A stretch of DNA of 5,100 nucleotides from Deltaproteobacteria bacterium (GTDB lineage Bacteria > Desulfobacterota > Desulfarculia > Adiutricales > Adiutricaceae), in the NCBI GenBank assembly GCA_031269135.1, contig JAISZP010000163.1, positions 1 through 5,100 on the forward strand, in the 5' to 3' direction. Of the stretch, positions 4,867-5,100 are shown one piece after another. The position numbers and the translations under genes were made by a program. The notes under the pieces were generated by a model. It was given only the letters and a program-made list of their open reading frames with translations, did not search any database and had not been told where the DNA came from. The first letter of the stretch is position 1. Every line of letters starts with the position of its first letter.

Positions 4867-5100
4867 TCAGGTTTTAAGCGGCGGTTTAAGCGTCTTTACA
4901 AATTGGTCCAGCCTATCGTCAATCCGAGTGTAGGTTGGGACGGTTCCGTCGCCTTCAACCGCTAACGCCACAGTTGCTCCCGGCAAACTGTGAAGATGAA
5001 AAAACCACTTGGCGCCCAAGATGGTTTTCTCTCCGCCGCAGGGCGGCATGATGGAAAATGAGGTGAGCGGTCTATTCAAACCTTCTCCTGTGGCCTTGAT
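4867..5100 (-). CDS. C-terminal 77 residues of an unidentified protein entering from the right edge
   Basis: The minus frame is open from the window edge to TGA at 4869-4867, so the start lies outside. An in-frame TTG at 5079 is probably internal. Visible segments are NRPLTSFSIMPPCGGEKT, GAKWFFHLHSLPGATVALAVEGD and TRIDDRLDQFVKTLKP. The order of a tryptophan-led strand, a small-residue loop, the strand VALAVEG and a C-terminal amphipathic helix loosely recalls the last domain of alpha-D-phosphohexomutases. The diagnostic RxS(G/N)T phosphate-binding loop is not present, so I do not assign it. A terminator-like hairpin follows directly, marking the end of this transcription unit. Confidence 0.6.
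   Translation of the reverse strand: MKATGEGLNRPLTSFSIMPPCGGEKTILGAKWFFHLHSLPGATVALAVEGDGTVPTYTRIDDRLDQFVKTLKPPLKT

Overview
This window looks like an accessory or decaying stretch of a Gram-negative bacterial chromosome of moderate GC. Every recognisable coding sequence lies on the minus strand. Gram-negative is inferred from the exported lipoprotein with an NlpC/P60-type domain and the IS1-family transposase. The lysine-rich N-terminus of the DExH helicase and the style of the lipoprotein suggest Desulfobacterota (Deltaproteobacteria) or relatives, but this is a weak inference and no marker gene is present. Several broken genes side by side suggest a lineage or locus that is accumulating pseudogenes.

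Left edge (1-390): the first 130 codons of a Ski2/Mtr4-like DExH-box helicase that leaves the window on the left. It appears to start at a TTG codon preceded by its own Shine-Dalgarno sequence.

Decayed island (667-2600): a former minus-strand operon, probably defence- or restriction-associated. In transcription order it holds a 5' IS1-family transposase remnant with an intact promoter and RBS but a frameshift in an A8 run and no 3' end. Next come 30 codons of an unidentified tail, then a YhcG-family (DUF1016) PD-(D/E)XK nuclease gene complete in length but cut by one in-frame TAA. Last is the start of a protein resembling PLD-like helicase/nuclease proteins, beginning 3 bases after the nuclease stop and lost after about 40 codons. 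Inside the nuclease gene are two near-identical long palindromes exactly 60 bases apart. They encode RQTLSA and their outer arms differ in a compensated way. This is the most unusual structure in the window.

Middle (2583-3352): about 770 bases without a convincing gene. It includes a GC-richer patch (about 2950-3180) with broken frames and a perfect 16-base palindrome, then an AT-rich stretch with two 16-base direct repeats.

Right part (3353-5100): a monocistronic-looking gene for a 374-residue lipoprotein with its own strong sigma70-type promoter and an approximately 200-base leader. Its NlpC/P60 domain has lost the Cys and His catalytic positions, so it is probably a pseudoenzyme acting as a cell-wall binding or structural protein. 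Upstream, the last 77 codons of an unidentified gene enter from the right edge and end just before a terminator-like hairpin.
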